Below, one piece after another: positions 51,896 to 62,904 of a stretch of DNA of 64,000 bases. The notes beneath the pieces are model-generated. The model worked only from the letters and a program-made list of their open reading frames with translations, was not told the DNA's origin and ran no database searches. This stretch comes from Sinohyriopsis cumingii. Lineage: Eukaryota > Mollusca > Bivalvia > Unionida > Unionidae. Location of the stretch: positions 23,098,590 to 23,162,589 of the forward strand of contig CM068842.1 in assembly GCA_028554795.2 (NCBI GenBank). The letters are read 5' to 3'. A program made the translations under genes and the position numbers. Positions within the stretch are counted from its first letter, which is position 1, and each line of letters starts with the position of its first letter.

Positions 51896-52595
51896 AATTT
51901 GTTTGGTCGCATATTATATCATTTAGTACTGACGCTTTTCTGTTAGCAATACATCCTGAAGCTAATTTGTAGACTGCATTTAGTAATGATATAGGGCACC
52001 AGTTTTGTAAATTTTGTTTTGGTTTATCTTCCTTTGGTATACAAGTTCTCAGCTACAAAACTGTTGAAAAAGATCCTTTGATGTATGCTATAATGACAAA
52101 TTCCCCAATATCACCAGAAGAATTTTTACAAAATTATACCATGAAACCATCTAGTCCAAGAGTTTTGCTATTTTTCACATTTCTGTGACAGTATAAAAAT
52201 TCTTTTAGGGTAATTTTTCATTCAAAGCTTGACGACTGGTCTAACTTAGGAATTCATGAATGTTATAATTCTAAATAAGATCATGTCAGTTATTTCCTCT
52301 ATTTCAATTTCATCTTTATACAGTTTTTCTTGAAAATTCCCAACTTTTCTAATATTAAATTGATTTGTTATAATTTCATTAAATATTTTGTAATAGTTTT
52401 AATCTACAATTTCAAGGCAACAAAAGTGTCTTGTTAGTTTCTCTCCCTCCTCCACCCATTTTGCTTTTGATTTGATGAAACTTCCTTAAAATTAGCTTTG
52501 TCATATTTTTTCCAAATTAGTCTTTTTATTCCAATTTCTAAATCAGTATTTTCAGCAGAAGTGCTATTCTCTAAACACTACATTTCATTAATGAG
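51896..52595 (-). mobile_element. Tx1/L1-like non-LTR retrotransposon fragment B, antisense
   Basis: Minus-strand text from about 52540: LEIGIKRLIWKKYDKANFKE, SNQKQNGWRRERN, later SKTLGLDGF (the K-x-PG-DGF block) near 52160, then DKPKQNLQNWCPISLLNAVY and KLASGCIANRK near 52000-51930, a diagnostic Tx1/L1 RT block. It aligns over its length with fragment A (about 47330-48010). It ends at 51895, where the loose piggyBac end begins, and at its other end where SINE copy 2 begins. Confidence 0.75.
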
Positions 52596-52599
52596 TTTA

Positions 52600-52840
52600 G
52601 GGGCCCTGAGTGGTCTAAAGTGCTCTCTGTTACGGATCACTGCCATCTCACCTCTGTCTGCATGGGTTTGAGTCTAGGATTCGGCCAATGTGGGTATGTG
52701 AGAAAGCTTGCCAGTAGTTTCTCGTGGGTAGGTGGTTCTTCCCGGGGTTTTCCTGGGTTCTTCCTCCACCATTAATAATGGCCGCCATGCATAGCCTATC
52801 ATGTGCTGAAAAATGGCGTTAAACCCCAAACAACAACAAC
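52600..52840 (+). mobile_element. tRNA-derived SINE, copy 2
   Basis: Same family as the SINE at 49707-49970: gggccctgagtggtctaaag head, B box GGTTTGAGTCT (52665-52675, with C to T), the same central domain, and the gcgttaaaccccaaacaac tail. It sits directly at the 5' edge of Tx1 fragment B. No convincing target-site duplication is visible. Confidence 0.85.
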
Positions 52841-53424
52841 ATCATGCCAAAGTAATTGAAATGTGCTAGCAAAGAATGGATTTGGGAACAAGTTTCTTAC
52901 TTCTAGATTATTGTTGTATAGTCATTTAAGTTATATCTGGAAAAAAGATATATATTGCAAACCTATTATTTCAGCAAATAACCACACAAATCTGTTCATA
53001 TAACACAAAATAGTCTATAGCATTTTTTGAGAACCATTTCTCAAAATGAGTGTATGTGTATTCAATGTTAAATCCCACATGCTGTAAATTCCTTTGATCT
53101 GCAATTCTGCATGATATAAATAATTATTCAAACCATTTACAACTTTCATTACTGTGCTGTGTATTTGAGTTTTACACACAATATGGAAATTAGTCAACAT
53201 TAAATTCCCTGAGAGATAAACACGTAGAAGGTGACAAAATATTGTGCATATGCTAATGTGTCAGAAGGATATTCTAACACTGAGATTTTAGTATCCATGG
53301 CTTGACATTAGAATTTCTTTTCACTTATCCACAGGATCAAAATAAAATAATTTGTACTGACTGTGACTAAACTTTAGTGTTAAATTGACGTTGGTACATG
53401 TATTTATATACATGCTGTATTCAG
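52841..53424. other. AT-rich non-coding sequence
   Basis: Nothing recognised, except that it ends at the acceptor of the tentative exon at 53425. Confidence 0.4.
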
Positions 53425-53543
53425 TTCATGAGTTTCAACTGGGAAGTAGATACTTGAATCAATCTGCCCGTTGTGATGCCTCAACCTTGAATGTTGTTCA
53501 CCGGCTTCTACCAACTTTTTCACATTATTCTGGCAGGAGAGAG
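53425..53543 (+). CDS. Tentative fifth exon of the CXorf38-like gene
   Basis: An open segment lies between acceptor tgtattcag (ending 53424) and donor GTAATC at 53544. Only one of its three frames is open (HEFQLGSRYLNQSARCDAST and onward), and that frame needs one upstream base, which is exactly what the phase-1 donor at 46024 would supply. I recognise no domain. The chance of a random 119-base segment fitting this way is not small, so this is a weak call. Confidence 0.25.
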
Positions 53544-54359
53544 GTAATCTATCCCAAATGTCTGAGTCCAGTTTGGTTCCTGACTTATTTTGACTAAATG
53601 AACTTAAAACTAATGTAAAGATTGTGCATGATTAATATAATTTCTGTTAAAGAAAAATGTAAAATTATGGTTTCAGTCTCGTACCACATGATACGATATG
53701 AATGGAATGAGGAAAAGGTTATGGCAAGCAGCATTTGTTAACTTTAGATTGGGATATTTGAAAATAAAACTTCTTGATCCAATAATGGAAATTAGATTAA
53801 TACAGCAGAATCCCTGGCACACAGTCCAGAATTGACTTTAGGTACGTACCAGTAAGTACAAAATATTGTGCAAATTTTGCACCTTTATCCCCGTTTTATT
53901 GCTGCAGGTAATTATAATACAATTGGACAGTGTACCCCTGTTTTTAGGCAGCCCAGGAAGCATAAGTCCCCCATGTTTTATCGTAGCCTTCATGCCTATA
54001 AGTCAGGACATGGTAGGTTTTTGCGGGATCCAATGGATCCATCTTATATTACCGTTTTGCCATCCAGTAACTGTCCATGACCATCCAGCCAACCAAGTAG
54101 GCAGTCTAGCTGACTTCCCAAACAGTCCACCTTAGTCCCGTTACCTTACTGAAAGATCCATCCATTTCACCAGGCCAATGGCTTCATCACTGCATGCTTA
54201 ATGATTCACTTGTCTGTAGTATGCACAAGGCTACAGTACATTGAACTGCTATTACTGGGATCTTAGAGATAAATCCATCCATCTCACCAGGCCTATGGCT
54301 TCATCTCTCTACAATTACCACTGAAGAGAATAGTAAGTGTGAAGACAATCCTGCACAAC

Positions 54360-55470
54360 AGCATTTACTCAAATCGGACTTTGGAACAGACTGGAACCAT
54401 TTCCTCTCATTTTTCAAATGTCTGGTTTTTCACATGAACTCTGAAAAGTCTGATCTTCACCCATCCTAGAGCTTTATCCTCCTGGGTATGGAATGTCTTA
54501 CCTATCACAGTTTACTCACTCCGTCTTGTTTGAGTTACACAGATCATCACACTAGTTGAGTACGTTTCCCACATGATTTGGACTGCACCGAGATAATTCA
54601 ACTACTCAGGGTGGCATCAGATTTAAACCTGATATGTTGTCTCTTTATGTACCTCTTTACAAACGACATTGTTGTCTCTGTGGAACCCTTTTTCCAGTCC
54701 ACTTGATCCAAAGGTCAGGATTACAACCAAGGTTCAATCATTCCTGTGTCAGTGGTAAAAGCTAGATTGGTTCATGACAGGAGATACCCGGGAGAAGCAC
54801 CAATTGACGTGATGATCTGTATGGATGCCAGTACATGTATATATATGGTTAGGATGTCCACCTTTTGCCTGTCTCTTGTACTGTCAGTGACAAGTAGGGT
54901 CAGGGGGCTGCCTCTTCAAATTAACCTTCTTAAAATGAAAGTGGTTATAAATGTCTTTAAATTCTGAAAGGACACCAACTCTGCAGGAAAAGAGTCCTGA
55001 TTATGTCAGACAGCTTATTAGTTGTGACCTATCTCCTCGAAAAGTGATCCCAAATCACCCAACCTATGGGTTATGGTGTGGCGGTTCCTATCTCGGTTCT
55101 ACCACAACCACATCAATGAACACATCAGACAAATTCCGGACAGACTCTAAGGAAGGGTCAAATCATTCATAAGCTAATGCTCTTTCCCTCATTCTGTTTT
55201 TTGTCTGATTCAAATGATTTTGGGGGTATCCAATGATAGACCTGTTTGAGACAAGGTGAAATCACAAAATGCCCACCTTTGTTTTTCAAATTCCAGACCC
55301 CTAAGCCTGTGTAATGGACACAACACCAATCAGTTAGAATGACGTGTGGGCCTTTGTCTACCCTCCCATGGCCTTGGTGCTGAAAATCATTAAGCAGTTG
55401 AGGGGTCAGAAGTACAAGATGATTGTCATAGCCTTTCTCCAATGGGACAAATCCCACATCAATGATCTAA
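54360..55470 (+). pseudogene. DIRS reverse transcriptase / RNase H remnant
   Basis: MNSEKSDLHPS-x-SFILLGME (near 54434-54490) is the N-x-x-KS-x-L-x-P block followed by YLGM-type text at the end of a DIRS RT. SVVKARLVHDRRYPGEAPID (54749 on), then DAST near 54825, matches the W-x-x-x-x-x-Y block and the TDAS motif. LPLQINLLKMKVVINVFKF (near 54908-54964) corresponds to the HINVLEMKAV block of the RNase H domain. WGYPMIDLFETR (near 55222) and NDVWAFVYPPMALVLKI (near 55330) match the D-LFATR and AYPP blocks that follow it. The earlier RT palm with its catalytic residues was not found. Confidence 0.7.
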
Positions 55471-55796
55471 CAATAAGTCTATCCAGGAAGATTTCTTTCA
55501 AGTCGAATATTCTCATATAACCAAGGTACACAGCAGTTCAGGGTTCAGAAATAAAATCTGATTGTCATAGCATCTTCAGTGAGATAAGTCCTACATCAAT
55601 TATCTAACAGAAAGTCTATCCTGGAAGATTCCGTCCAAGCCAGATCTTCTCCTACAACTAAGATACACAGGTATACAACCATCATCTTTTTCTCCAACTC
55701 TTGTAAGAGCAGCCTTGCAAAAGAAAACATTTAGACCTTCAATTGTGTAAGGATGGAAATTGACGTGTTTTCAGGGACTGGTGCCGAGTTAATAAC

Positions 55797-56520
55797 ATCG
55801 GCCCTCTGGGTGCCTTGATCCAAGAACTTGCCAACCTTTTTATCTGGCTCTTTGAGAAGAAACAGTTGGCCCCAATTACTATTAAAGACTACTGCTCCAT
55901 ATCTGACAAATTCTGACATCATGGCAGAAGCGATATTGGTCATGATAAAGAACTGTCAGACTTACTAACCAATTTGGATTTGGATTGACCTTGTTTCCAA
56001 AACAACGTCTGTCCATGGGTTTTAACATGGCTCAATTCAGAGAAATTTGAGCCTTTAACCTAGACCTTGCAGAAACTATAGTCATACTAAACATGTTTCC
56101 TGATAACAGACATGTCAAAAGCTGGGGCTATGCAAAACCCTGTATAAGCCCTCAAGCACTACTTGAAACACACAGAGGTAAATCATGGCACATGCAACTG
56201 ATTTTCTCCTGGTGAAGGCTGGGAAGCAGTATATTACTCCTCAAACCCTCTCTTCATGGCTGAAGTGGGTTATTCTCCCAACATGCACTAAAGTCTCAAA
56301 AGACCATAGTCACATGAGTATTTCAGCTCATGATCATCGAGCAGTCTTAGCAAGCCTTGTATTCAAACACTGCATTTTGAACTGAGATATAATAGAATTT
56401 GTTGGCAGGCATGAAGAATCAACTTTCTCCTGTTTTTATCTCAGGGATTTATCTTTGCAGAGACCAACTTCGAACATCGTGGGTAATGTGGCAGCGGCCA
56501 AGATGACCACGAGATCTAGT
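55797..56520 (+). pseudogene. DIRS tyrosine recombinase remnant
   Basis: Recognisable blocks: IGPLGALIQELANLFIWLFE, then ITIKDY (55797-55914), the N-terminal part. HDKELSDLLTNLDLD lies near 55940-55985. GKQYITPQTLSSWLKWVIL is near 56222, ISAHDHRAVLASLVFKHCIL is near 56325 (HxxR catalytic pair), and STFSCFYLRDLSLQRPTSN is near 56420-56475, in which the Tyr in FYLRDL is the expected nucleophile. A stop separates the last two. The first catalytic Arg region was not found. The enzyme would integrate circular DNA. It is inactive because of stops and frameshifts. Confidence 0.75.
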
Positions 56521-56530
56521 TAAAATCAGT

Positions 56531-57390
56531 AATACCTTTAAGCTTCACTGAATTCGCCAGGGAAATTTTGTTACTGAGAAGAATTCAATTATCTTCTTAA
56601 CCCCAGAAGTGAATCACAGATCACGTGGCCATAGGCTATGTTGTTTTCAAGTTAGGAGAATGGGTTATTGTTTGCATTTAGAATTGAGCCTTGTATTCCC
56701 TAGAAGGCTACCTAAGGTATAGGTAGAATGCCCATCACTACCACATACCATCTATCCTCATAATCCAGGAATGTATTTGAGGGAGAAAGCACATTTTTTC
56801 AAAACATTATGCCTATCTGAAAATACTTAATGTATCACATTACTTAAACACTGTCCCAGCTATCATGCCATGCAAGCAACCTTGTTGATATGTTGATGAG
56901 CTTAAAAACTAGCAACACCAGTGGCAGCAAGAGAAGGTAATGGGCAAGAGTTATTGCCCTTCATCTCTATCATATAGACAGAAATTATGAATAGTTATCT
57001 GTATAGTAGGGCTGGATTATAGTGGTACTACATCTTTATGTCTCAGCATTATTGTGTTTGTATGTATTCTCAGAGAAACATAATTTCACTCAAAACATTT
57101 ACTTTGTGTTCACAAAATTCAGGAAAAGTTAATTTTAAATATCTACTTTTGTTCAATTTGCTAGCATAAAACCCTGATGTCTCATTTAATGCCAGTTTGA
57201 AAATAATGATTGCTAGCTTATAAATGTCTCTCTTTTTAACCTAAATGTGCTTTAATTTCCACCCTCTGAAAACAAGACAATATATTTTGACAAAACAAAT
57301 TTGATAATTATATATTTTATAGTAAAAGACTTAAATGTCAGTAAAGAATGAAATCTTTGACATTTCCTTTCAACATTCATTCATTTTGTC
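56531..57390. other. Non-coding, nothing recognised
   Basis: AT-rich sequence without identifiable features. Confidence 0.5.
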
Positions 57391-57399
57391 ACCTACACA

Positions 57400-58165
57400 G
57401 CCATTTTCATTTTATCACTCTCGCAGGCATTTCATTGACATTTTATTACTCACAGCCATTTTCATTTTGTCACTTTCGCAGCTATTTTCATTTTATGACT
57501 CGCACAGCCATTTTCATTTTATGATTAGCACAGCCATTTTCATTTTGTCACATTCACAGCCATTTTCATTTTATCACTCTCACAGCTATTTTCATTTTGT
57601 CACTCTCACAGTTATTTTCATTTTGTCACATTCACGGCCGTTTTCATTTTGTCACTCTCACAGCTATTTTCATTTTGTCACTCTCACAGCCATTTTCATT
57701 TTGTCACTCACAGCCATTTTAATTTTGTCACTCGCAGCTATTGTGATTTTATCACTCTTGAAGCCATTTTCATTTTGTCACTCTCAGCTATTTTTATTTA
57801 ATCACTCTCACAGCTATTTCATTTTGTCACTCTCATAGCCATTTTCATTTTGCCACTCTCACAGCCATTTTCATTTTGTCACTCTCATAGCATTTTCATT
57901 TTGTCACTCACAGCCATTTTCATTTTGTCACTCGCAGCTATTGTGATTTTATCACACTTGAAGCCATTTTCATTTTGTCACTCTCACAGCCATTTTCATT
58001 TTGTGATTCTTACAGCCATTTTCATTTTGTCACTCTCACAGCCATTGTCATTTTATCACTCTTGAAGCCATTTTCATTTTCATTTTATGACTATCACTGC
58101 AATTTTCATTTTATCACTCTCACAGACATTTTCATTTTACCATTATTACATCCATTTTCAATTTG
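57400..58165. repeat. Minisatellite, unit about 26 bp
   Basis: About 28 diverged units of a form like cagccattttcattttgtcactct. The unit length is not a multiple of three, so the same peptide text (FHFVTLT, FILSLSQPF, FSFCHSH) cycles through all three frames and produces several long open frames at 57335-58262 that are not genes. Confidence 0.95.
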
Positions 58166-59714
58166 TTACTGCCAGTGCTTATCTACATATTCTGGATTTT
58201 ACGTTCGTTTTTTATGGGTCGGTTACTGTTCAATGGACGTCTGTATGTTCCATGGGATGTAGTATATATTCCATGGAAAAATATCAGTTTTAGGGGACAT
58301 ATTCATAGAAAACAGAAGCTGGATAAAAAAAAGGAAACTGTCCTGAGTTGCCAGTAAAACATGGAAATATTTCTGTGGAACTATTGATGAGGTCTGAAAT
58401 CAGATTGATATGACCAAAAAAGAAATCGTCATTTTTGAAATAACAAAAGTAAAATATGTATGATCACAGCTTATATTATAATATGTTTGTACCAAATGTA
58501 TGGCAATTTAATTGAATTCATTTCTAAGCAAAATTTAAACATTTTACAGCCATTGAAACATTAAATGTAACATTTTCCATATTTCTTTCATTTTCTAATA
58601 GTTGTTACACAGGCATTCCTATATATATAAGGTCCCATTATCAGATAAAAGCAGTATAAAAATCAGAATAGTGATAACAAAGGAATAGTTTTTATTCTAA
58701 CTGGGTGTAGAATGGATCTGGGATAATGCATGTAGGGAAAACATGCTTTTCAGCTCAGACCTTAATAAGATGAGGTTGCAAGAACACCAAATGCATGTGC
58801 TAGGTAAAGAGTTGAAACTGATTCATTTAGGTTAACTTTAATCATTATTTGAGGTCTACATTAATTTATTTGAATTTCTTCAGAAATAAAAAGTAAATAT
58901 AGGAAAACAATTATAAATCTAAATACAGACTCATGTCACATGAATATATTTAATTTAATGTCAAGATTGACTGATATTTGACTGGTTAAATTTAAAGCCA
59001 TACTTATAATAATCACCAATGCCACTGAGTTCTAGACTTGCATTTCAATTTTAAACTCAAGTTCTTTTGTTGAAGTGAAAACCTGATATATTATACTTTA
59101 TGAATTATCAAGCTTTATTGTTGGATTCTTGGACATATTTGTCTTGTCAGTGATCATGTAAAAAAATATGCAAACAATTATTTGTATCGCATCCAATCTG
59201 AACCAACAGTTATAGAGAAATGATAATTCATAACATGAAACTGCAGAAAATAAATTTGAGAATTTAAGATACTAAGCTGTGGCTATGGCAACTGCATTAA
59301 CAGTTAAATCCATGAATATCTGTGTGTTTAATTCATCATCCATGAAATATCTATGACCAAAAGGCTACATCATGTTTCTTTTCATGAAGCTTTGACATTT
59401 TTCTGTTTCAATACAATGCAAGAACTATTTTGTGATGTGAAAATTTGCTCAGCCAGCAGCCAGATTCAACATGGTGGTTCCTTTGTTCTATGGCTATTCA
59501 AAAGAACAGGTTTACTCCTCGATGTTGGTGTATTCATTCCAAATTTCAAGGAATAAAGGAGTAATATTATCTTCTATGTCTCTAACATTCAGATTCAATA
59601 ATTATTAGTATTTTTTTTTTTTAAAGCAATTTAACATCAGGCATTATATCTTTGACTCTAGTTACAGCTCAACATTCAAGGGATTTGGAGTAATAACTGG
59701 TGTAGAATAAGCTG
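58166..59714. other. AT-rich non-coding sequence
   Basis: Nothing recognised. The last part may belong to the 5' end of the LINE that follows. Confidence 0.5.
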
Positions 59715-59978
59715 ATGGCAATTGCCATGTCAACTTTCTCACACTCTTCTGACTTGGAACAATTTTCTTTTGAACGATTCTCTGATGTAGAGCAAGATCT
59801 TCCTGTTAAGGACTATTTAGAGGGTATCATCTACAATGTGAAACATTTAAATTCATCAAATTTCACAATAACATTTTTGACAACTGGATTTTTCCATCAG
59901 TTCCTGGAACAAATTAAAAAGGAATTCACATTTGATTCATCCCAGTCCAAGTTTACTATTATAACACAGCATGATTGA
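59715..59978 (+). pseudogene. CR1/L2-like ORF1, N-terminal segment
   Basis: An 87-codon open segment reads FSFERFSDVEQDLPVKDYLE, then LNSSNFTITFLTTGFFHQFL and FDSSQSKFTIITQHD. The FTITF-x-TTG and SKF-x-I-x-TQH text resembles the N-terminal RNA-binding region of CR1-like ORF1 that I know from molluscan elements. It is followed by a stop and then frame-shifted text (CILIFNCAESLIEVRG). Confidence 0.55.
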
Positions 59979-60071
59979 CTAAAATGTATACTTATTTTTA
60001 ATTGTGCTGAAAGTCTAATAGAAGTTAGGGGTTTAAGGTCAGTGTAATGGAAAGATAAGAACTTCATCAGA

Positions 60072-61385
60072 ATGGCTATTAATCTATTTTTAGAATCCCC
60101 TACCAGTGAGGATAGTTTCAATTCCACATGTTTATCAGGTATAATGGACTCAAATGAAAGTTGTAGTCTTAGAAACCAGGAATTATCTGATGAGAGAGCT
60201 GACCCACTTTCTAGGGTTCCTGCAGTGAATAGCACTTCAGTGACTATGACCCTTATGCCACCTACAGAGTGCCCTACTAGAGATCATAGACAGCTCTCTC
60301 CATGTATGTGTAATACTGACCTGCTGCTGACTGTAATGCAAACACTCCAGAAGCAAGTGGGCAAGATGCAAAAACAAATTGACAAGCTAATAAATGAGAA
60401 GGTTAAATTAGCTGCCCAGAGAGAGAAACCTTTGACTATCAGCAGACATTCACAAACCATTGGTCCTAAACCTATTTCTCTAAGTAAAAGTTTACAGACA
60501 CATGAAGTATTGCCAAAAGAAAACCCAAAGCAGTTTTCTAACTCTGCCGCTAACTCAGCCAGGACTGATAAAGTTAAGAGTAATAAAGCACCATACAGAC
60601 TACCTACATCAATAGAAAGTAAACATAATACTAAATTGTCTTCTACCAGCAGAGATAACATCCTCCTTATTGGTAGTTCCATTTTACATGGAATTAACAA
60701 CAGAAGGCTGAGGCACTGTGTTAGAAAGCATGCCATTTCAGGTGCCAAAATACAGACAGTACTGGAAGATATAAAAATATATGATCTCTCCATGTTTACT
60801 AAAATAGTCCTCTATATTGGAGGGAACAATGCCAGTGAAGGAGACTGATCTAGAACTTTTTGAAGAACTATATGACCAATTATTTACACACATCCATAAG
60901 CAAAATCAAAGCTGTCAGGTTGCACTGTGAAATGGCCCCCAGGGGAGATTATGATGTGTTAGATATCAATAAGGTCATCCAAGACTGGCAAGTGAATGGA
61001 AGTGTGATATTGTTTACAAAAATACATGAGTTTCCTGGATGAAGAGGGGCAAGTGATGCAACATTTATTTGGAAAAACAGATAATATTCACCTGTCTTCC
61101 AATGGGGTGGAAAAACTGGCAAAAAATATAAATGCAGTCATTTGTGTAGTCTGGTCTTACAGCCTCATTACAAACTTCATCGGTCTCTATAAATCCAGTG
61201 TAGGTAAAAATAGCACCAGACAGTATGGTCAGCCATATCAGTACCGTCAATACACTTTGGGATGTGATTACTGTGGTGAGATCAAACATTCATCACAGGA
61301 ATGCAGGCACAGACAGCCAATACAATGCCATCAGTGTGGTAGCTTTGGACTCAAAGCCAAAACTCACAATAGATTTATAGAATAG
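60072..61385 (+). pseudogene. CR1/L2-like ORF1: coiled coil, SGNH-esterase-like domain, zinc knuckles
   Basis: The first open part (60072-60848, 258 codons) contains a probable coiled coil (TVMQTLQKQVGKMQKQIDKL) and then NILLIGSSILHGINNRRLRH, block I of an SGNH hydrolase, in which the usual GDS is GSS with the nucleophile Ser kept. KIVLYIGGNNASEGD is block III (GGND changed to GGNN). After stops near 60848 and 61042 the frame at 61026-61385 gives TDNIHLSSNGVEKLA, block V with the D-x-x-H pair, and then two knuckles, CDYCGEIKHSSQEC and CHQCGSFG, the latter without its last residues. The esterase may act on lipids or proteins; its role in CR1 elements is not settled. Confidence 0.75.
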
Positions 61386-61699
61386 GAAAAGGGCAATGAG
61401 GCCATCTCAACTCCACAGGAAGACTCTATTCAGCGGGAGGACCAATCTATCTATCAAGGACTGTCATATACACCAGGCATCCCTTGTCAAAACAGATTTG
61501 ATCCTCTTGCTGATGCATGTTCTGAATGTGGAAACTTACCAGCTAATTGTACAGATTCAAATATGACTTATAGTTCAGATTTATACTAAGATTATAAAAG
61601 TAGAAAATGCAGTTGTAGAAAAACTAATTTGTTATATAGAGTAATGATAGTTGTAATGATGATCACTGTGAACATAGTTTTAATACTTTTAATGTCTCC

Positions 61700-62540
61700 T
61701 TGAGTGCCTCTAATAGCATAAACATTAATCTCATGAATTTAGGAGTTTCTAGCAAATGTTTACACATAGGTCACTTAAATATTCAGGGTTTTCATGGAAA
61801 GATTGATCAAGTGAAGTTACTGCTAACCTCTGCAAATAATAATATCCATTTATTTGGACTCTCGGAAACAATGTTAACAGAAAATCAGGGTGAAAATGTC
61901 TTGTATATCAGTGGCTACGACAAACCTTATCGAAAGGATAGGAAAACAGGTGGCAGTGGGCTCCTTGTGTAGGTTAGAACTGATACTATTTGTAAAAGAC
62001 GGGAAGACCTAGAAATGCGTGAAATAGAATCCATTTGGCTACAGATCACTCCAAAAAAAGCTAAGCCCTATTTAGTAGGTTTTGTGTACAGACCCCCCAT
62101 CATCACATACTGAATGGTGTGAATATTTTGAACTTCAAGTAGATAAAATTTCAAAAGAAGATAAAGAATTTTACATTCTAGGCAATATAAATAGAAACCT
62201 TCTCAATGATCAAATAAAAGTCAATTGGATGAATTTTATTGCTTCATTAGGTATGGAGCAACTAGTAAATGAACCCACCAGAGTAACATCTACCTCTAAA
62301 ACACTTATTGATCATATTTATACCAATATAAAAGAAAATGTTTTGGAAGTAATGGTTCCAAAGATTGGTATAAGTGACCACTTTGCAATTTTCCTATCTG
62401 TTCATCAGTATAGTGAACAAGCATACCCCTTTAAAAACTCACAGGATAAAGAAAGACCACCAGCCACGCTGGATCTCCCCAGAAATTGTAGAAGCAATAA
62501 AGCAAAGAGACCAACTAAAATCAGTAGGAAATCAAACTGA
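61700..62540 (+). pseudogene. CR1/L2-like APE-type endonuclease
   Basis: Residues early in the frame read CLHIGHLNIQGFHGKIDQVK (first block, catalytic Asn), then IHLFGLSETML (catalytic Glu), GYDKPYRKDRKTGGSGLLV and a stop at about 61972. After a frameshift the part 62082-62540 has LGNINRNLL where the family has LGDFNxNL (the catalytic Asp has become Asn), NEPTRVTSTSKTLIDHIYTN and KIGISDHFAIFLSV (final SDH block). A second frameshift near 62450 leads into the linker at 62374-62859. The nuclease would be inactive because of the Asp change and the stop. Confidence 0.8.
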
Positions 62541-62904
62541 ATATAGAGTTTGGAGAAATAAAGTTATTAAAATGATACATCAAGCCAAACAAGTGCACTA
62601 TAAAAAAGTGCTTGATGAAAACAAAATAATCTCAAAGCTATCTGGAAAGTGTTTACAGGGTTTGGTGCAGGCAAATGTAAGAGTAAAGCTGAAATTTTAT
62701 CCCTCAATCATGAAGGCATTTACACTGATAATCCAGCTGACATCTCAGATACTTTTTAACAACTTTTTTGTTCAAATTGCTGAAAAACATAAAGAACCCA
62801 GAACTTCATCTGATCATCTGGAACATTTTTGTGCTAAAATACTACCAAACAACGTTTGAAATTCCTGAAATGAGTTCCGAATTTGTGTTGAAATATATTA
62901 AAAA

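Larger units (their letters stand above)
53866..56530 (+). mobile_element. DIRS-like tyrosine-recombinase retrotransposon, decayed
   Basis: Plus-strand remnants follow DIRS order: a basic, possibly gag-derived segment (about 53880-54080), the end of the RT (MNSEKSDLHPS near 54434), an RNase H-like part (about 54746-54964), a conserved post-RT block (about 55222-55470) and a tyrosine recombinase (about 55797-56520). Many stops and frameshifts. In 54155-54308 a block of about 35 bases (tccatccatctcaccaggcc, atggcttcatc) is present twice about 117 bases apart. DIRS elements integrate with a tyrosine recombinase and not an endonuclease. Terminal repeats were not found. Confidence 0.75.

Noticed and set aside
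57335..58262. Series of overlapping open frames with FHFVTLT-type repeats
   Set aside because: The frames are produced by a 26-bp minisatellite without stop codons in any phase; there is no ATG context, domain or splice signal to support a gene.
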